This document shows positions 1-6,777 of a stretch of 7,513 nt of DNA, piece after piece. A program made the translations under genes and the position numbers. The stretch is taken from assembly GCA_003219945.1 (NCBI GenBank), contig QHQV01000086.1, forward strand, positions 1 to 7,513, in the 5' to 3' direction. Numbering within the stretch: position 1 is the stretch's first letter; each line of letters begins with the position of its first letter. The notes beneath the pieces are model-generated. The model saw only the letters and a list, made by a program, of their open reading frames with translations. It ran no database searches and was not told where the DNA came from. Source of the DNA: Verrucomicrobiota bacterium (GTDB lineage Bacteria; Verrucomicrobiota; Verrucomicrobiia; Chthoniobacterales; UBA10450).

Positions 1-215
1 AGCGCAAAGGTGAGCACGAAGAATATTCCTGCCAGCCACGTGGTGAACTTCACCAGCACGTTCGTGGTCTGTGCGCCGAAAATGTTCTCCGTGACTCCCG
101 CGCCAAATGCTGCGCCGAGACCTTCACTTTTTGGTCGCTGCATCAGGATGACAAGCACCATCAGTGCGGCGACTAGCACGAAAAGCACCAGGCAAAAGCT
201 GATCAGCAGATTCAT
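1..215 (-). CDS. secG: Preprotein translocase subunit SecG (partial, runs off left edge)
   Basis: SecG is the small membrane subunit of the SecYEG protein-export channel in the inner membrane. The visible 71 codons begin MNLLISFCLVLFVLVAALMV and give a first membrane helix at about residues 3-25. A conserved SecG loop follows (LMQRPKSEGLGAAFGAG, about 24-40), with the typical Q-R/K-x-x-x-x-G-L-G-A pattern. A second hydrophobic segment begins near residue 54 and is cut by the window edge, so the C-terminus and stop are not visible. The ATG at 213-215 is chosen because the hydrophobic helix starts directly after it, and an in-frame stop lies upstream at 276-278. There is no clear Shine-Dalgarno motif. 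It lies 122 nt downstream of mazG on the same strand. In many bacteria secG sits next to tpiA, but that neighbour would be outside this window. Confidence 0.93.
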   Translation of the reverse strand, partial: MNLLISFCLVLFVLVAALMVLVILMQRPKSEGLGAAFGAGVTENIFGAQTTNVLVKFTTWLAGIFFVLTFA

Positions 216-337
216 TGGGAGGCGAAATATGACTGGTAAATACCGAATGTCGAATGGCTCTGCCGCGGAAATCGTTTAATCGTGAATCGTGGAATGGAAA
301 TCCAATTGTAATAATTTAACGAATCACGCCGGCTTGA
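216..337. other. mazG-secG intergenic spacer, no feature seen
   Basis: This 122-nt AT-rich spacer separates the end of mazG from the start of secG. It holds a short imperfect direct repeat (atcgtgaatcgtgga) but no hairpin with a T-run and no convincing promoter pair. Whether secG has its own promoter cannot be decided from sequence. Confidence 0.5.
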
Positions 338-1129
338 TCATTCCTGATTTTTGATCTCATCCCAAATCGGATCCAACTCGCCCAATTCCGCTTCGCCGAG
401 TTTCCTACCGCGCGCTTTGAGTTCGTCCTCCAGTCGATTAAAACGCGCAATGAATTTGTCTGTGGCAGATTGCAATGCGCTTTCGGCGTCGACTTTGGAC
501 TTCCGCGTCAGGTTTACAACGGCGAACAGCAGATCGCCAATCTCGTCTTCGATCATTTCCTGTTTTCCTGACTGGATCGCCTCTTTTGTCTCACGAAGCT
601 CTTCGTCCACCTTAGCCATCACATCGCGCAGTGCTGTCCAATCGAAATTCACCCGAGCCGCTTTGCATTGCGCCTTTTGCGCGCGCACCAGCGCGGGCAA
701 TGCTTTCGGCACACTCGCCAGGTAATGTAAGTCGGCTTTTTTCTCTTCGCGCTTGATCGCTTCCCATTGTTTGAGCACGGCGCCGGCGTCGCTAGCTTCG
801 CTCGTGCCGAACACATGCGGATGCCGCCGGATTAGTTTGTCCGACACCTGCTCAATCACCTCCGCAATGTCGAAGCGGCCGATTTCGCGCGCGATTTGAG
901 CATGCATCACCACGAGCAACAAAAGATCGCCGAGTTCCTCGCGAAAATGCGCATGGTCCTGAGCCCGCGCCGCCTCGGCCGTTTCGTATGCCTCCTCGAT
1001 GAGCGCTGGCACCAACGATTCGTTGGTTTGCTCACGATCCCACGGACAACCACCGGGACCGCGAAGTTTCGCGACAATGTCGCAGAGTTTCGCGAAATCA
1101 TCGGTGATTTGTGGTCGATGATCAGGCAT
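338..1129 (-). CDS. mazG: Nucleoside triphosphate pyrophosphohydrolase MazG
   Basis: MazG hydrolyses (d)NTPs to NMP and pyrophosphate in the cytoplasm. It removes abnormal nucleotides and, in E. coli, can affect ppGpp levels. The 263-aa length matches the usual two-domain bacterial MazG. The N-terminal domain shows GCPWDREQT (27-35), a metal-binding E45-E46-x-x-E49 and E65-x-x-D68 in EELGDLL, then RRHPHVF (101-107). The C-terminal domain keeps its own E176-E177-x-x-E180 and E196-x-x-D199 (EDEIGDLLF), so both metal sites look intact. The start ATG at 1127-1129 is supported by AGAGG six bases upstream and by MPDHRPQITDDFAKLCDIVAKLRG, a normal MazG beginning. It lies 186 nt after the Spy-like gene, so it may have its own promoter. 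Family assignment is firm. The cellular role in this organism is taken from the family. Confidence 0.97.
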   Translation of the reverse strand: MPDHRPQITDDFAKLCDIVAKLRGPGGCPWDREQTNESLVPALIEEAYETAEAARAQDHAHFREELGDLLLLVVMHAQIAREIGRFDIAEVIEQVSDKLIRRHPHVFGTSEASDAGAVLKQWEAIKREEKKADLHYLASVPKALPALVRAQKAQCKAARVNFDWTALRDVMAKVDEELRETKEAIQSGKQEMIEDEIGDLLFAVVNLTRKSKVDAESALQSATDKFIARFNRLEDELKARGRKLGEAELGELDPIWDEIKNQE

Positions 1130-1135
1130 AAGGAA

Positions 1136-1140
1136 CCTCT
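1136..1140 (-). promoter_or_regulatory. Shine-Dalgarno site of mazG
   Basis: The minus strand reads AGAGG, then six bases, then the mazG ATG. It is one of few clear ribosome-binding sites in this window and supports the chosen start. Confidence 0.6.
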
Positions 1141-1224
1141 TCGATTGTACAGATCTTCACTGAGCACGGATTTAGCGGGAATCCAGTGCCGGCTTACAAC
1201 GATCGCACTTTGTTTTTGAGCGAT

Positions 1225-1248
1225 AATGTGCATTAAGAGCTGCACATT
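1225..1248. repeat. 8-bp perfect inverted repeat between the Spy-like gene and mazG
   Basis: AATGTGCA (1225-1232) and TGCACATT (1241-1248) pair perfectly around an 8-base loop. On the minus strand, in the direction of transcription, it is followed by an A-rich and not a T-rich tail, so it is not a standard intrinsic terminator. It could be an operator upstream of mazG, an mRNA-end structure, or chance. The rest of the 186-nt spacer shows no other clear element. Confidence 0.35.
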
Positions 1249-1315
1249 CCTCGACAACCCGATCAGACTGACGATTTTGACGCCTCGGCCACTGATCGAT
1301 GGCCACTAACCAGTC

Positions 1316-1678
1316 TCAGTATCGGCCTTGTGTGGCGTCGCGGATTGTCTGTTGACGAATCGTTTTTAGTTTTTGGTACTGCTCAGGGGACAGGATCGCT
1401 TTCATCTGCGGATCCGTCTGCTGATGAATTGCCCTGATTTGTTGAATTTTCTGCACTTTTGAAAGCGAATTGTCGTTCTTGATGGCATTCACTTTTGGTG
1501 CTTCGGCGGCAAGAATCGGCAGGATTTTCTCCTTTTGTTGAGGCGTGAGGTTAAGCTGTTGTGCTATCGCCTGAGCCTTTGACATCGCACCCCCTTTTTG
1601 AGCAAACGAAGTGGGTGCCAGCAGCGCAATCGTCGCGATCGATAGCGCCGAGATAATGAGGTGAGTGTGGTTCTTCAT
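1316..1678 (-). CDS. Small exported Spy/LTXXQ-like periplasmic protein
   Basis: The gene encodes 120 aa. A Sec signal peptide covers residues 1-26 (basic MKNHTH, hydrophobic LIISALSIATIALL, likely cleavage after TSFA). The mature part is about 94 residues, rich in Q and K and predicted helical. It carries two LTxxQ-type turns, LNLTPQQKEKI (42-52) and LSPEQYQKLKTIR (96-108), the arrangement seen in small periplasmic Spy/CpxP-like proteins. In that family such proteins act as ATP-independent chaperones or metal/stress sensors, but similarity here is by pattern only and no function is proven. The ATG at 1676-1678 is chosen over an upstream in-frame ATG because it is preceded by AAAGGAG at ideal spacing and directly starts the signal peptide. 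It lies 129 nt beyond the ROK gene and 186 nt before mazG, so it is probably a separate transcription unit. Confidence 0.8.
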   Translation of the reverse strand: MKNHTHLIISALSIATIALLAPTSFAQKGGAMSKAQAIAQQLNLTPQQKEKILPILAAEAPKVNAIKNDNSLSKVQKIQQIRAIHQQTDPQMKAILSPEQYQKLKTIRQQTIRDATQGRY

Positions 1679-1683
1679 ATTTT

Positions 1684-1688
1684 CTCCT
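1684..1688 (-). promoter_or_regulatory. Strong Shine-Dalgarno site of the Spy-like gene
   Basis: The minus strand reads AAAGGAGAAAAT then ATG. The AGGAG core is five bases from the start codon and fixes the start at 1678, excluding the longer frame. Confidence 0.8.
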
Positions 1689-1693
1689 TTTGT

Positions 1694-1732
1694 TTGGCGC
1701 GCCATCGTGGTGACGGCGGTTCGCCAAGTCAA
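1694..1732 (-). promoter_or_regulatory. Possible promoter of the Spy-like gene with inverted repeat
   Basis: The minus strand has TTGACT (1727-1732) and, 17 bases on, CACGAT (1704-1709). The second hexamer matches TATAAT at only three positions. A start near 1697 would give a leader of about 19 nt carrying the Shine-Dalgarno site, which is sensible geometry. An inverted repeat TTGGCG/CGCCAA (1722-1727 and 1694-1699) overlaps this promoter and could bind a regulator. It is plausible but weak. Confidence 0.3.
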
Positions 1733-1807
1733 GCCCAATTGCGGTAGACGGATCGTTCGGAAGGAATTTTCTTGAAACCGGTGAAGGTCGCAGCGGAGAT
1801 TTCTCCT

Positions 1808-2500
1808 CTACAAAAGGTGCCACTTCAGTTCGCGGGAATTGCGTTTCCTTTCCCACAAGCGGATTCCACCGAGGAATGCGTTTTCGTTTTGACCGCGCAC
1901 GATTCCCTTGGGCAATCGATCTAACCGATGCACCAGGCCGCCACCAACGACGACGTAATCGGCGATGAACGCGCGCTTTAATTGGCCGACGGCATAAATG
2001 ACTTCACGTTTCCATTTTCTTTTGCCCAATTTCGCCAGGCCGGGCACACCGAGATCGTTCTCAATGATGTTTTCGTTCGCGTAGGGGAGGTCGCCCAGCT
2101 CGAGTGACATGAGATTTCTACCCCATACCAGCGCGGATCCAAGCCCTGTTCCAAGCCCCAGAAACAGCATGCGCCCGCCGCCGAGATAACTGCCGAGCGC
2201 TTGCATGGCTGCGTCGTTAACGATGCGCACCGGTATTCCCAACGCTCGGGCAAAATTAAAATGCACCCAATCTTTGCCAAGGTGCTTCGGGTTTCGAAGA
2301 ATTCGTCCATTGCGCACAGGCGCCGGGAAACCAATCGACGCAACGTCGAATTTCCAGCCCCTCGCGGTCTCCTTGAGTTTCGCGAGAAACTGTTTTGGAG
2401 TCACTCGTGGACCAGATGGAAATTCGCGTTCCACGCGCTCGGACATAAGCAGTTTGACAAAGGTGCCACCGATATCGACGACGAGGATTCTTCTCTTCAT
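1808..2500 (-). CDS. ROK-family sugar kinase, polyphosphate-glucokinase-like
   Basis: This 230-aa protein has the actin-like ATPase fold of ROK kinases, which phosphorylate glucose or related sugars in the cytoplasm. Visible motifs are the first phosphate loop VVDIGGTFVKLL (7-18), SIGFPAPVRNGRI (55-67), IVNDAAMQALGSYLG (93-107) with D96 in the catalytic-base position, the second phosphate loop LGLGTGLGSALV (114-125), and VVVGGGLV (183-190). It lacks the CxCGxxGC zinc cluster of typical ROK glucokinases, as do polyphosphate glucokinases. It is also somewhat shorter than ordinary ROK proteins. In the E-x-G-H position it has LELGDLPY, with D137 instead of H. The frame extends upstream, but the ATG at 2498-2500 is preferred because the family starts right before the phosphate loop and the longer frame would overlap the upstream gene's end. 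It follows the DUF4388 gene by 26 nt, so co-transcription is likely. Donor (ATP or polyphosphate) and sugar are not determinable. Confidence 0.82.
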   Translation of the reverse strand: MKRRILVVDIGGTFVKLLMSERVEREFPSGPRVTPKQFLAKLKETARGWKFDVASIGFPAPVRNGRILRNPKHLGKDWVHFNFARALGIPVRIVNDAAMQALGSYLGGGRMLFLGLGTGLGSALVWGRNLMSLELGDLPYANENIIENDLGVPGLAKLGKRKWKREVIYAVGQLKRAFIADYVVVGGGLVHRLDRLPKGIVRGQNENAFLGGIRLWERKRNSRELKWHLL

Positions 2501-2526
2501 GAGTGCGCGTCCGCGGGGGACGCGAA

Positions 2527-3510
2527 TTATCGGCCGCGACCGAACAATCGCCCCATGCCGGCCTTCGGTTCGGGCTTCGCGGTTGTGCTGCCAGGCCAGC
2601 ATTCTACGATTTCAAGCGCAACGAACCGGAACAGCAGTTGTCGGGCAGATTTCAAATCGAGCCGCAGATTTTTTGCAATCTGTTGCACGGACCGGGCGCC
2701 GTTGAACTGCGAGCCGAATTGGGCCTCATCCGAAGTCAGCTTCAACTTCTGGACGCGATCGAAGCCTTCTCTCGTGTAAGACGGGATCGATGCCGGATCG
2801 AAACCTATTGGTTGCTCCGGGTTCTGGACGAGACGCAATGTTTCCAACGACCAGTCGTCCACATCCGGGTCCCCAGTCACGTCGCCAAATCCGCCTAACA
2901 CGTCGGCATTCTTTTCAAACATGATCCATACATTTGGCGCCGACCACAGTTGCGAAAAGAGCAGTTGACCTTGATGGCGAATTAGATCAAGCGCCAGCTG
3001 CCGCTCGATAGACTCGTTGCGGGCAAGCGTTAGCAGAAAAGGAGTCCCGTTTTCCTTCTGCTGATCGCGAGCGTTGGCAACAACCTCTGGATCGACGTTG
3101 GCGAGGATGGGTAATGTCTCCGGACAGTAAAGTTCCGGGTCCCGAGTGGTGGCTAAAACAATCTCACCGTCACGCGCGAGAACGTCGATCGGTTCCTGGT
3201 CCCAGCAGGCTCGGAGCAGCCCGGTTAGATTCTCTTTTCCGATGGCTCGTATCGCAAGATCCAAGGGAAATAGATTTGTGCGACCGCAAAAATAAACATC
3301 AGCCGTGCCGGGTTCCTTCCGCTGTCCGATTTCCGTGGTTGTAGGGTTCGAAACGGGCTGGGCCCAATCCGACTCGGGGGCGGATGCGCGCCACCACTCG
3401 TCAGACTGGAAAGCCTCGGAACTCGTGCCGGGCTCGGACGCTGCCTCGTCTTGGCGTGGGACGGGTGGCTGGTCGATCTGGTCGCGCTCTTCGCTGTTCG
3501 AACTTTCCAT
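2527..3510 (-). CDS. DUF4388 (PATAN-type) domain protein with C-terminal winged-helix-like region
   Basis: This 327-aa protein has no signal peptide or membrane segment, so it is probably cytoplasmic. Residues 1-70 are acidic, P/S/E-rich and likely disordered. Residues about 75-200 resemble DUF4388/PATAN: NLTGLLRACW (94-103), then VLARDGEIVLATTRDPELY (110-128), NGTPFLLTLA (154-163), and LIRHQGQLLFSQLWSAPNVWIMFE (176-199). PATAN domains occur in regulatory proteins, often with response regulators or gliding/type IV pilus systems, as protein-interaction modules. Residues about 250-305 (REGFDRVQKLKLTSDEAQFGSQF, then SVQQIAKNLRLDLKSARQLLFRFVALEIVE) look like the helical winged-helix-like part often following this domain. 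The basic tail ends RLFGRGR. The ATG at 3508-3510 has no Shine-Dalgarno motif and a later start is possible. The ROK kinase follows by 26 nt. The exact role is unknown. Confidence 0.7.
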   Translation of the reverse strand: MESSNSEERDQIDQPPVPRQDEAASEPGTSSEAFQSDEWWRASAPESDWAQPVSNPTTTEIGQRKEPGTADVYFCGRTNLFPLDLAIRAIGKENLTGLLRACWDQEPIDVLARDGEIVLATTRDPELYCPETLPILANVDPEVVANARDQQKENGTPFLLTLARNESIERQLALDLIRHQGQLLFSQLWSAPNVWIMFEKNADVLGGFGDVTGDPDVDDWSLETLRLVQNPEQPIGFDPASIPSYTREGFDRVQKLKLTSDEAQFGSQFNGARSVQQIAKNLRLDLKSARQLLFRFVALEIVECWPGSTTAKPEPKAGMGRLFGRGR

Positions 3511-3594
3511 TTGGGTTTTTAGTGACTTGGGTTTACGGGCTGCTCTTGCCGTACCTTTTCTGTCGCTGTAAGCAAACCCCTTATCGAGGCTTTA
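3511..3594. other. Spacer between ligase and DUF4388 genes
   Basis: This 84-nt spacer has a 5-bp hairpin arm pair (TACGG and CCGTA) and a repeated gggttt word, but no T-run terminator. Read-through from the ligase gene into the DUF4388 gene is possible. Confidence 0.35.
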
Positions 3595-5034
3595 TCAAGA
3601 AGCCAATGTTCGCAATGGAGAACTGTCATGCCTTTCTGAAAATTGCCGGGCGAGTTCGCGTCTGCTGATTTTGCCACGCTCGTTTGTAGGAATTGTTTCC
3701 ATCACAAAGATTCGTTTCGGCACCTGCCATCCGCTCAACGTAGTGCGGCAAAATCGTAGAAGGTCGGTTTCGGTTACGTCCGGGGCTGCCAGCACGCACG
3801 CCGCCACCTCTTCATTTCGTAGTCCTGCACCTGTCGGCCGGCCGAACACGACCGCCTGCCGCACGCCCTTGAAACGCAACAGATGCGCTTCTACTTCCGC
3901 GGGGTTGACTTTTTTTCCGGCGACATTGATTACGTCCGAAACCCGCCCCACGATCTTCAGCGCGGAATCGTGTCGCGCGAGCAGATCGTCCGGAACAAAA
4001 ACACCGTTGCCAAGCTTCTGCTCGTCCGGTTCGGGAAAATAGCCGTCGCTCACTGCTGCGCCGCGAACGCGAACTTGGCTAGCGGTCTCCTTGGGATCGA
4101 TAAGCTCAACGTCGACACCTTGAATCGGCTGCCCCACAAGACCGTCCTCGAACTTTGTGCCACAACGATCGTAGCAAATTCCTCCGCATTCCGACGCGCC
4201 GTAGAAGGAATGGATCGGCTGCCTGAATTTCTCAAAAAAGCTTTTCGCGACGGCGCTCGAGAGTGGTGCACCAGCAGAAATGCAGAGCCGAACTTTTGGC
4301 AAAGGGGGCACATCACCCATGTCGCAAAACGCCTGATAAAAAACCGGCGTACCGGGAAACACCGTCGCGCCAGTGCGCGCAAGATCAGCAAGAACCGCTC
4401 GCGGTGTTCTGTCGCGGCTCATAACCATCGGCACACCGCGCGCAATCAATGGTGTCAGCAAGTTGCTAAACCCATACGAGTGCGAGACCGGGATCACGCC
4501 AAAATTCAGATCGTTACCTGAAATGCCCATCGTGTCGCAAATCTGATTGCAATCGGCCAGCAACTGATGACTGCGAAATCGAATCGCGCGCGGCGCCGCC
4601 GTTGTGCCCGACGTAAGTTTTAGGAGCGAGGGTACATTTTCGCCCCAATCGGCTTTAGTTTCGGCTGCGCCCAGCCGAATGATCTCCGGAGAATTTCCGC
4701 CGGGGAGAGCGGACATTACAGCGCTCGCTCTGCAAATCTCCAACGCTGCGTCGCGTTGTTGCTCGCCGACAGACTCGTCCAGCGGCAGAACAAGCAGCTG
4801 CTTGCGCAAACACGCGATGAAAACCGCAGGCCAATCTTCATGATTGCCAATTTGCACAGCCATGACCGCTCCAGGAAGGAGCTCGTCCATTCTTGCTTCG
4901 AAAGCATGTGAGTGGCTTTCAATGTCACGAAAGCTTCGCGCGATACGGCCACTTGAACCGAAAATCGCGGCGTCATCGCCTTTGCGCGAGATCGTCGTCT
5001 GCCATGCGATTAGCAGTGGATCGCCATGTTTCAT
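3595..5034 (-). CDS. Stand-alone AMP-forming acyl-CoA synthetase/ligase (ANL superfamily)
   Basis: The product is a 479-aa enzyme that activates a carboxylic acid with ATP to an acyl-adenylate and probably transfers it to CoA or a carrier thiol. ANL motifs appear in order: the phosphate loop LTSGTTAAPRAIRF (140-153), IPVSHSYGF (181-189), the adenine-binding FYGASECGG (277-285), the ribose-contacting D350, the hinge region IVGRVSDVINVAGKKVNPAEVE (361-382), and PTNERGKISRREL (449-461) with catalytic K455. All key residues of a working adenylating enzyme are present. The loop has APRA where most members have xPKG. Length suits O-succinylbenzoate-, fatty- or aryl-acid ligases, but the substrate cannot be read off. 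The frame continues 34 codons upstream to 5136 and into rpmE. The ATG at 5032-5034 is preferred because it avoids that overlap and gives a normal N-terminus. The in-frame stretch upstream contains AGGGAGG (5069-5077 region), so a non-ATG start slightly upstream is not excluded. Confidence 0.9.
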   Translation of the reverse strand: MKHGDPLLIAWQTTISRKGDDAAIFGSSGRIARSFRDIESHSHAFEARMDELLPGAVMAVQIGNHEDWPAVFIACLRKQLLVLPLDESVGEQQRDAALEICRASAVMSALPGGNSPEIIRLGAAETKADWGENVPSLLKLTSGTTAAPRAIRFRSHQLLADCNQICDTMGISGNDLNFGVIPVSHSYGFSNLLTPLIARGVPMVMSRDRTPRAVLADLARTGATVFPGTPVFYQAFCDMGDVPPLPKVRLCISAGAPLSSAVAKSFFEKFRQPIHSFYGASECGGICYDRCGTKFEDGLVGQPIQGVDVELIDPKETASQVRVRGAAVSDGYFPEPDEQKLGNGVFVPDDLLARHDSALKIVGRVSDVINVAGKKVNPAEVEAHLLRFKGVRQAVVFGRPTGAGLRNEEVAACVLAAPDVTETDLLRFCRTTLSGWQVPKRIFVMETIPTNERGKISRRELARQFSERHDSSPLRTLAS

Positions 5035-5084
5035 CGCTTGCAAAAAGCGTCGTTCACGAATACATTCCGCCCTCCCTTTAAAAG
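5035..5084. promoter_or_regulatory. Divergent intergenic region, ligase / rpmE
   Basis: Only 50 nt lie between two divergent start codons, so both promoters must sit here or inside the opposite gene. A 5-bp hairpin CGCTT/AAGCG (5035-5049) is visible. rpmE has no Shine-Dalgarno sequence; the bases before its ATG are CCCTTTAAAAG. No promoter pair is convincing. Confidence 0.4.
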
Positions 5085-5312
5085 ATGAAAGCAGGCATTC
5101 ATCCAGAATATTACGAGACTGATATGGTGTGCGCATGCGGCGCGGTGTATCACACCCGCTCCACGCATCGCGATATTAAGATCGGCATTTGTGCCGCTTG
5201 TCATCCCTTTTTCACCGGTGAACAGAAGTTTGTCGATACCGCGGGCCGGGTCGAGAAATTTGCCCGCCGTTACGGCAGCACGAAAGCTGCCCGCGCAGAG
5301 AAGAAAGCTTAG
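5085..5312 (+). CDS. rpmE: Large-subunit ribosomal protein L31 (zinc-binding type)
   Basis: L31 (bL31) sits on the 50S subunit and contributes to the bridge between the subunits. The 75-aa product begins [19 protein letters not shown], the standard L31 start. It carries the zinc cluster C16-x-C18 and C36-x-x-C39 ([18 protein letters not shown]), so it is the zinc-containing form rather than the zinc-free paralogue made in zinc starvation. The tail [17 protein letters not shown] is basic, as expected for rRNA contact, and the length is normal. It is followed by prfA after 65 nt on the same strand, a common pairing in several phyla, and the two are probably co-transcribed. The ATG is fixed by family alignment despite the missing ribosome-binding motif. 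Confidence 0.97.
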   Translation: MKAGIHPEYYETDMVCACGAVYHTRSTHRDIKIGICAACHPFFTGEQKFVDTAGRVEKFARRYGSTKAARAEKKA

Positions 5313-5317
5313 CTGAA

Positions 5318-5375
5318 CTGTAGCCGGGGCGGTGACTCCGGCTGTACCGAACCCCGAATGCTTTCGGGGCTACAG
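5318..5375. repeat. Palindromic REP-like intergenic element in the rpmE-prfA gap
   Basis: The whole gap is built from mutually exclusive hairpins. An outer 8-bp arm CTGTAGCC (5318-5325) pairs with GGCTACAG (5368-5375). Inside, AGCCGG (5322-5327) pairs with CCGGCT (5338-5343), and CCCCGAA (5352-5358) pairs with TTCGGGG (5363-5369) around a TGCT loop. The form, a GC-rich multi-palindrome with TGTAGCC/GGCTACA ends, resembles dispersed repetitive extragenic palindromes. No T-run follows, so it is not a standard terminator. It ends two bases before the prfA start codon. Only one copy is in this window, so dispersal is inferred. Confidence 0.6.
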
Positions 5376-5377
5376 CG

Positions 5378-6457
5378 ATGGACTTAAATTCTCTTATCCA
5401 ACTCAAACGCGAACGCTTCGAACAAGTCGAGCGCGAGATTGCGGATCCACGCCTGTTCGATAATCGCAAACGCGCTGAAGAGATTATGCGCGAACACGCG
5501 AGTCTAAAGGAATTGCTGGAGAAATCACGGACGCTCGAAATCGCGCGTAACCAATTAGAAGATAATCGCGAGCTGGCGACATCGCGTGATGTCGAGATCG
5601 CAGCCATGGCTGACGATGAAATTCCGGAGCTCGAAAAACGCGTCGCCGATCTTGAACGCGATGTTCAGATCGCCTTACTGCCGGCGGATCAAACGGAAGA
5701 GCGTGACGCGATCGTCGAAATCCGTGCCGGGACAGGCGGCAACGAAGCCGCTATTTTCGCCGCCGATCTTTACCGGATGTATCATCGATATGCAGAAGCG
5801 GCGGGACTGAAGAGTGAGGACCTCGAATCGAGTCCGTCGGAGCTTGGTGGATTTAAGGAAGCGATCTTTCGAGTTTCGGGCGAATCGGTCTTTCGAAAGC
5901 TTCGTTACGAGAGCGGAGTGCACCGCGTACAGCGGGTGCCTGCAACCGAGGCCCAGGGCCGCATTCATACATCCACAGCAACGGTGGCGGTGTTGCCGGA
6001 GGCGGAAGATATCGACGTTGAGTTAAAACCGGACGATTTGCGGATCGAAGTCTCGCGCGCCGGCGGTCCGGGCGGGCAAGGCGTGAATACGACCGATTCA
6101 GCCGTACAGGTGATGCACATTCCCACCGGGATGATTGTTCGCTGCCAGGATGGTCGCAGCCAAATCAAAAACAAGGACCGCGCGTTATCAATCCTGCGGG
6201 CGCGGTTGTTGGAGCATAAGCAGCGCGAGGAGGCGGAGAAATACAGCGCGCAACGCCGAGGACAGATCGGCACCGCTGGACGCGAAGAGAAAATTCGCAC
6301 CTACAATTTTCCACAGAACCGTGTGACCGACCACCGCGTCGGCCTCACGCTTTACAATTTGGATCGAGTAATGGATGGCGATCTCGGTGAGTTGATTCGG
6401 TCACTGCAAGCCGCAGATGTCGCTGATCGGTTGAAGCAATCAGCGGCCGCGGCATAG
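5378..6457 (+). CDS. prfA: Peptide chain release factor 1
   Basis: RF1 recognises UAA and UAG stop codons in the ribosomal A site and triggers peptide release. The 359-aa length is typical. Residues 1-105 form the charged helical N-terminal domain. [19 protein letters not shown] (113-131) is the conserved class-I core. [16 protein letters not shown] (184-199) holds the PAT tripeptide (188-190) that identifies RF1 rather than RF2, which has [20 protein letters not shown] (227-243) holds the catalytic GGQ (232-234). The following residue is G where many RF1 proteins have H. The start ATG at 5378 gives a normal N-terminus. The leader is the palindromic element, with no clear Shine-Dalgarno site beyond a weak GGGG inside a hairpin arm. 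The gene ends in UAG, one of its own substrates. prmC, which methylates the GGQ glutamine and often follows prfA, is not seen next. Confidence 0.98.
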   Translation: MDLNSLIQLKRERFEQVEREIADPRLFDNRKRAEEIMREHASLKELLEKSRTLEIARNQLEDNRELATSRDVEIAAMADDEIPELEKRVADLERDVQIALLPADQTEERDAIVEIRAGTGGNEAAIFAADLYRMYHRYAEAAGLKSEDLESSPSELGGFKEAIFRVSGESVFRKLRYESGVHRVQRVPATEAQGRIHTSTATVAVLPEAEDIDVELKPDDLRIEVSRAGGPGGQGVNTTDSAVQVMHIPTGMIVRCQDGRSQIKNKDRALSILRARLLEHKQREEAEKYSAQRRGQIGTAGREEKIRTYNFPQNRVTDHRVGLTLYNLDRVMDGDLGELIRSLQAADVADRLKQSAAAA

Positions 6458-6777
6458 TCCGCTCAGCATTTCGCTGAAGGGCGCTTGACCTGTGGACAAA
6501 TCGATATTGAAAGCGCCGCCTTTATCACCAGTCGGGTCAGAGAATCTCGCGGTGTCGTACTGCAGCGCCTATTTGATGGCGGCAGTTAATTTTCTGGACG
6601 GACGACTCTGATTTAATGTACGTCTCACATTTAACTTCTTCGCCACAATGATCGCGTTGCGCCAGTTGCCGCCTCCCAATTTGACTGGACAAAAAAACCA
6701 GATTTTTCTAATCTCACGATGTAATTCGCGTGGGACATTTGCTTACCACGGCTTTACCCAAACGTAAGGATGAACTG
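6458..6777. other. Spacer downstream of prfA without a recognisable gene
   Basis: This 320-nt stretch has no recognisable gene. Just after prfA lie a small hairpin TCAGC/GCTGA (6463-6477) and a 7-bp arm pair GGCGCTT/AAGCGCC (6480-6486 and 6511-6517) with a 24-nt loop. Neither has a T-run, so prfA termination is unclear. The prfA frame stays open for 43 more codons to a TAA at 6587-6589. A 39-codon ATG frame at 6648-6767 has no ribosome-binding motif and is probably chance. A TTGACT at 6681-6686 has no well-spaced -10 partner. Confidence 0.4.

Noticed and set aside
1285..1315. GGCCA/TGGCC hairpin after the Spy-like gene as terminator
   Set aside because: The stem is only 5 bp with an 8-base loop and there is no T-run on the minus strand.
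2201..2898. Long plus-strand frames opposite the ROK and DUF4388 genes
   Set aside because: They are antisense to genes with clear family motifs and have biased R/S/A-rich composition typical of shadow frames.
5035..5136. Longer ligase start overlapping rpmE
   Set aside because: It would add 34 residues without similarity to ANL enzymes and overlap the well-defined rpmE start by 52 bases.
6681..6714. Promoter TTGACT ... TAATCT
   Set aside because: The spacing is 22 bases, too long for a standard sigma-70-type promoter, and the alternative -10 at 17 bases is poor.
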